Shown here piece by piece: positions 5,678 to 8,185 of a stretch of DNA of 8,185 bases. The notes beneath the pieces were generated by a model. That model did no database searches and was not told the origin of the DNA. It was given only the letters and a program-made list of their open reading frames with translations. How positions within the stretch are numbered: position 1 is the stretch's first letter; every line of letters begins with the position of its first letter. The translations under genes were made by a program, and so were the position numbers. The stretch comes from Bacteroidota bacterium (GTDB lineage: Bacteria; Bacteroidota; Ignavibacteria; Ignavibacteriales; Melioribacteraceae): assembly GCA_021786655.1 (NCBI GenBank), contig JAJYMU010000157.1, positions 1 to 8,185 of the forward strand. Reading direction: 5' to 3'.

Positions 5678-5832
5678 CTAGCAACTTTCCATTTCTGGCG
5701 CCTGATTCATGTTCGGAATTACCCGTTGGGTTAATAGTTGACCGCTGAACAAGGAAATCCAAAGGACTCCGTATTTTACCAATCCTGTTTAATCCTTCCG
5801 TAAAAATCCGTCTTCGGTTTACTGTCAGTCAT
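5678..5832 (-). pseudogene. Possible frameshifted small membrane-protein ORF
   Basis: On the minus strand an ATG at 5832, preceded by a GAGGAAG site about 8 nt upstream, opens M-T-D-S-K-P-K-T-D-F-Y-G-R-I-K-Q-D-W and then stops at 5776-5778. Shifting frame at the adjoining GG lets reading continue as V-K-Y-G-V-L-W-I-S-L-F-S-G-Q-L-L and on to TAG at 5678-5680. With one added base the total is 51 residues with a central hydrophobic stretch, like a small membrane protein. The two frames join smoothly, which suggests a single-base deletion or a sequencing error in a G run. The family is unknown. Upstream, a frame covering 5832-5879 (C-N-S-C-A-G-G, ending in E-E-E-K) terminates in TAATG, overlapping this ATG, but has no clear start. 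The rest of the 5627-5940 gap shows no gene. Confidence 0.3.
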
Positions 5833-5884
5833 TACTTTTCTTCCTCTTGTTTATTTACACCTCCGGCACACGAATTACAGATAA

Positions 5885-5929
5885 AAGATTAGCGGCTGAA
5901 TAAAAAGGTATAAATGTTTAATCAGCCGC
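5885..5929 (-). terminator. Terminator-like stem-loop after the VPS10/BNR protein gene
   Basis: GCGGCTGA (5892-5899) and TCAGCCGC (5922-5929) form a perfect 8-bp stem. With one mismatch it extends into the AT-rich flank to about 12 of 13 pairs. Read on the minus strand, the hairpin begins 11 nt after the stop codon at 5941-5943 and is followed by TAATCTTTT. The location and GC-rich stem fit a transcription terminator; the T-tract is short, so efficiency is uncertain. Confidence 0.6.
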
Positions 5930-5940
5930 AATAAATTAGT

Positions 5941-8185
5941 TTATCTTCTCAATTCCGGCATTCGTCCCGGTGTCCAAGGCGCACCGATTTTTTCCATTTC
6001 TGATTCTATCGACTTAAGTTCAACATCGGTAATCGTTTTCAGCTTTTCCAAAATTGGTTGAATCTCATCATACAAAACTTGATATGCAACTTTCTGATTC
6101 TTCGTCACATTGGAAGTTGAACGCCATTGCGTACTGGTAAGTGTTTCTAAACGAAGATTGAGCGGCACCTTTTCCGGCGGAACTTCTTCTTGACTTGCCT
6201 TCGGCTTCTGTCCTTCGAATGCGAAACTAATATCATCCAGTTCTTTCGCTACATCAGATGCGCGCTTGAACAAATCGAACGATGCCGATGGAGTATTATT
6301 CAGCGTCTGTTTTATCAATACAACTCTTTTCGTCAATTCACCCATAAGATCTCTTGCACCAACAACGGTTCTTGCAAGCTCTGCAGCTTTTCTTTGGAAT
6401 TCAACAACTTCGGCTCTGTTCGATGCCGGGAGAGTTGTATTGTTCAACGGAACAACGTTGAATGTCACTGGTCCGGCAAGTTGTTTTTCTTCGCCGCGGA
6501 CAACCATTGCCATCGATACAGAATATTTACCTGGTAAAACAAACAGATCGCTTCTCATCTTTGCAACCGGATCGAATTTATTATCCTTTAGGTTAACCGG
6601 ATTCCAACTTTCGTAACGCAAATCCCAAACGGCTCTGTTAATTCCTGCGCTCGCGGCTTTTGTAATTTTTCTTACTACGTTTCCGGCTTCATCGGAAATT
6701 GTGAAAATCAAATATGGTGCTTTTTCATTTTCTTCTGCCCGAAGTTCGTCGGTTGTTGGTTGAGGAATCGGTTTGCCGTCTTTGAATAATGCTTTCTCTT
6801 TTTCGTGTCGTTCAGCTTTCAAAGTTTTTGGAACATCTTTTATGTAATAAGTAAACGTTGCGCCAAATTCTGGATTGGGAGCTTTGAAGTAAGTAGAACC
6901 TTGTCCGTATCGTCCGCCTTTTTGAATATACATCAATGCATCTTTCACCGGAAAGATGTAAGAATCTTTTTGAAGAAGCTCTTTTGTCACTTGTCTTAAC
7001 GGTGAATAATTATCGAGCACATAAAAACCGCGACCGAAAGTTGCCAACACCAAATCGCTTTCGCGTTTCTGAATTTTAATATCGCATACTTTTACAATCG
7101 GCAAACCGGCTTTCAATTGAATCCACTTTTGCCCGCCGTCAATGCTGAAGAAAAATCCCCATTCAGTTCCAACGAATAATAAGTTCGGATTTACCGGGTC
7201 CTGCGCAATCGTATGAACGGGACCATCTTTCGGAAGATTGTTCGCGATTGATTCCCATGTTTTTCCTTTGTCCGTACTTTTTAAAAGATACGGTTTGAAA
7301 TCATCGCGCTGTTCGTTATTGAAAGAAGCGTAAACTACATTTTCATCGAAGCGCGACGGAAGTACATCGCTAACAAATGTGTATTGAGGAACATCCGGAA
7401 AGTCGCCGGCTTTGCGCCATGTCTTTGCGTCTTCGGTAATTTGAATTAATCCGTCGTCAGTTCCGGCATACAAAAGATTTTCTTTAACTGGAGATTCGGC
7501 AAATGAAACAATCAAACCGAACAAAGAAGTACTTACATCTTTTCCGTCAGCATCAATACTCCAATATTTTCCCATCACCGGAAATGAATTGCGGTCTGTT
7601 TGAGTTGTTAAGTCGCCGCTGATTTCTGTCCACGAATCACCACGGTCGTCGCTTCTGAAAACTCTTTCTGCAGCGCAATACAATCGCGTTGGTGAATGCG
7701 GACTGATAAGCAACGGCGCATCCCAGTACCATTTAAAAGTTTTTTCGCCTTCTGCCGGTTCGGGACGAATATCTATCGATTCGCCGCTTTTGCGGTCGTA
7801 ACGAACTGCGTTTCCGTACTGAGCTTCTGCATAAATTATGTCTGGATTAGTCGGATCGATTGCGGTCCAGAATCCATCGCCGCCTTGCGTTACAGTCCAA
7901 TCGGAATTTACAATTCCGTCGGAACTAATCGTTTGCGATGGCCCGCCGAAACTGTTATTGTCCTGTGTTCCGCCGTATATATTATAGAAGGGAAGTTCGT
8001 TATCTGTGTTCACGCGGTAGAATTGAGTAACGGGCAAATTGCATTTGTAAAGAAAATTCTTTCCGCTGTCGAATGTTTCGTAAACACCGCCGTCCCCGCC
8101 TATCAATATATGTTCTGTGTCTTTAGGATCGATCCACAAAGCGTGATCATCGACATGCCGCTGGTTATTGCCGAAAGCCTTCCAT
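5941..8185 (-). CDS. VPS10/sortilin-like BNR-repeat protein, 5'-partial
   Basis: The frame is open to the window edge. The codons before position 8139 continue the family motif H-V-D-D-H-A-L-W-I-D-P, so the apparent start at 8139 (a TTG) is internal and only the C-terminal ~748 residues are present; relatives have around 1000. The protein has the seven-bladed beta-propeller character of VPS10/sortilin-like and GH74-like proteins, with Asp-box (S-x-D-x-G-x-x-W) repeats: S-D-D-R-G-D-S-W at 7630-7653, T-E-D-A-K-T-W at 7417-7437, S-T-D-K-G-K-T-W at 7255-7278 and S-I-D-G-G-Q-K-W at 7123-7146. G-T-D-D-G-L-I and G-T-E-W-G-F-F-F strands accompany them. After the propeller come a beta-rich region (A-V-W-D-L-R-Y-E-S-W-N-P near 6597-6632) and a charged helical tail. 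No sorting domain is present at its C-terminus (ends M-P-E-L-R-R). A secreted or periplasmic location is expected from the family, but the signal peptide is outside the window. These proteins are often mislabelled as glycosyl hydrolases; the function is unknown. Confidence 0.82.
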   Translation of the reverse strand, partial: WKAFGNNQRHVDDHALWIDPKDTEHILIGGDGGVYETFDSGKNFLYKCNLPVTQFYRVNTDNELPFYNIYGGTQDNNSFGGPSQTISSDGIVNSDWTVTQGGDGFWTAIDPTNPDIIYAEAQYGNAVRYDRKSGESIDIRPEPAEGEKTFKWYWDAPLLISPHSPTRLYCAAERVFRSDDRGDSWTEISGDLTTQTDRNSFPVMGKYWSIDADGKDVSTSLFGLIVSFAESPVKENLLYAGTDDGLIQITEDAKTWRKAGDFPDVPQYTFVSDVLPSRFDENVVYASFNNEQRDDFKPYLLKSTDKGKTWESIANNLPKDGPVHTIAQDPVNPNLLFVGTEWGFFFSIDGGQKWIQLKAGLPIVKVCDIKIQKRESDLVLATFGRGFYVLDNYSPLRQVTKELLQKDSYIFPVKDALMYIQKGGRYGQGSTYFKAPNPEFGATFTYYIKDVPKTLKAERHEKEKALFKDGKPIPQPTTDELRAEENEKAPYLIFTISDEAGNVVRKITKAASAGINRAVWDLRYESWNPVNLKDNKFDPVAKMRSDLFVLPGKYSVSMAMVVRGEEKQLAGPVTFNVVPLNNTTLPASNRAEVVEFQRKAAELARTVVGARDLMGELTKRVVLIKQTLNNTPSASFDLFKRASDVAKELDDISFAFEGQKPKASQEEVPPEKVPLNLRLETLTSTQWRSTSNVTKNQKVAYQVLYDEIQPILEKLKTITDVELKSIESEMEKIGAPWTPGRMPELRR

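Noticed and set aside
8137..8139. TTG as start codon of the VPS10-like protein
   Set aside because: The frame stays open to the edge and the upstream codons encode the conserved H-V-D-D-H-A before L-W-I-D-P, so this is an internal leucine codon.

Overview
The window most resembles a chromosomal piece from the Bacteroidota/Ignavibacteriota group, probably Ignavibacteria. The strongest evidence is the C-terminal sorting domain of the secreted glycosidase-like protein at 3431-5578 (minus): it has the N-Y-P-N-P-F-N-P-S-T signature and ends L-L-L-L-K, as in type IX secretion (T9SS) cargo. The AT-rich intergenic DNA and a large VPS10/sortilin-like BNR-repeat protein fit that group. This placement is inferred from protein signatures, not from a search.

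Layout. The left part (1-3242) is plus strand: an aldo/keto reductase (226-1206); an AlaX-like aminoacyl-tRNA editing domain protein (1255-1713); an erythrin-VIT1 fusion of the membrane-bound ferritin MbfA type (1758-2702); an unrecognised 64-residue basic protein (2841-3035); and a thioredoxin-like gene cut off after its CxxC half (3081-3242). The first three are closely spaced (48 and 44 nt gaps) and may be co-transcribed. An intrinsic terminator-like hairpin sits just upstream of the reductase.

The middle part (3240-5626) looks like an inserted unit. A palindromic element with perfect 12-bp arms (3240-3416) begins where the thioredoxin frame ends. Next to it is a minus-strand GH71/GH99-like secreted glycosidase, bracketed by a 17-bp inverted repeat (16 of 17 match) that lies 4 nt past its stop codon and 31 nt before its start. 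This resembles an integron-type gene cassette, but no integrase is visible and the second recombination site is not convincing.

The right part (5627-8185) holds a short, apparently frameshifted minus-strand ORF in the intergenic gap, a terminator hairpin, and the C-terminal portion of a large VPS10/BNR-repeat protein (minus) that runs off the right edge.

No rRNA, tRNA, CRISPR array or transposase is visible. The genes do not form one obvious pathway: the left block mixes redox, iron handling and tRNA quality control, while the right block is envelope or secreted protein. The most unusual features are the bracketed glycosidase unit, the truncated thioredoxin, and a 7-bp periodic repeat that runs into the start codon of the AlaX-like gene.
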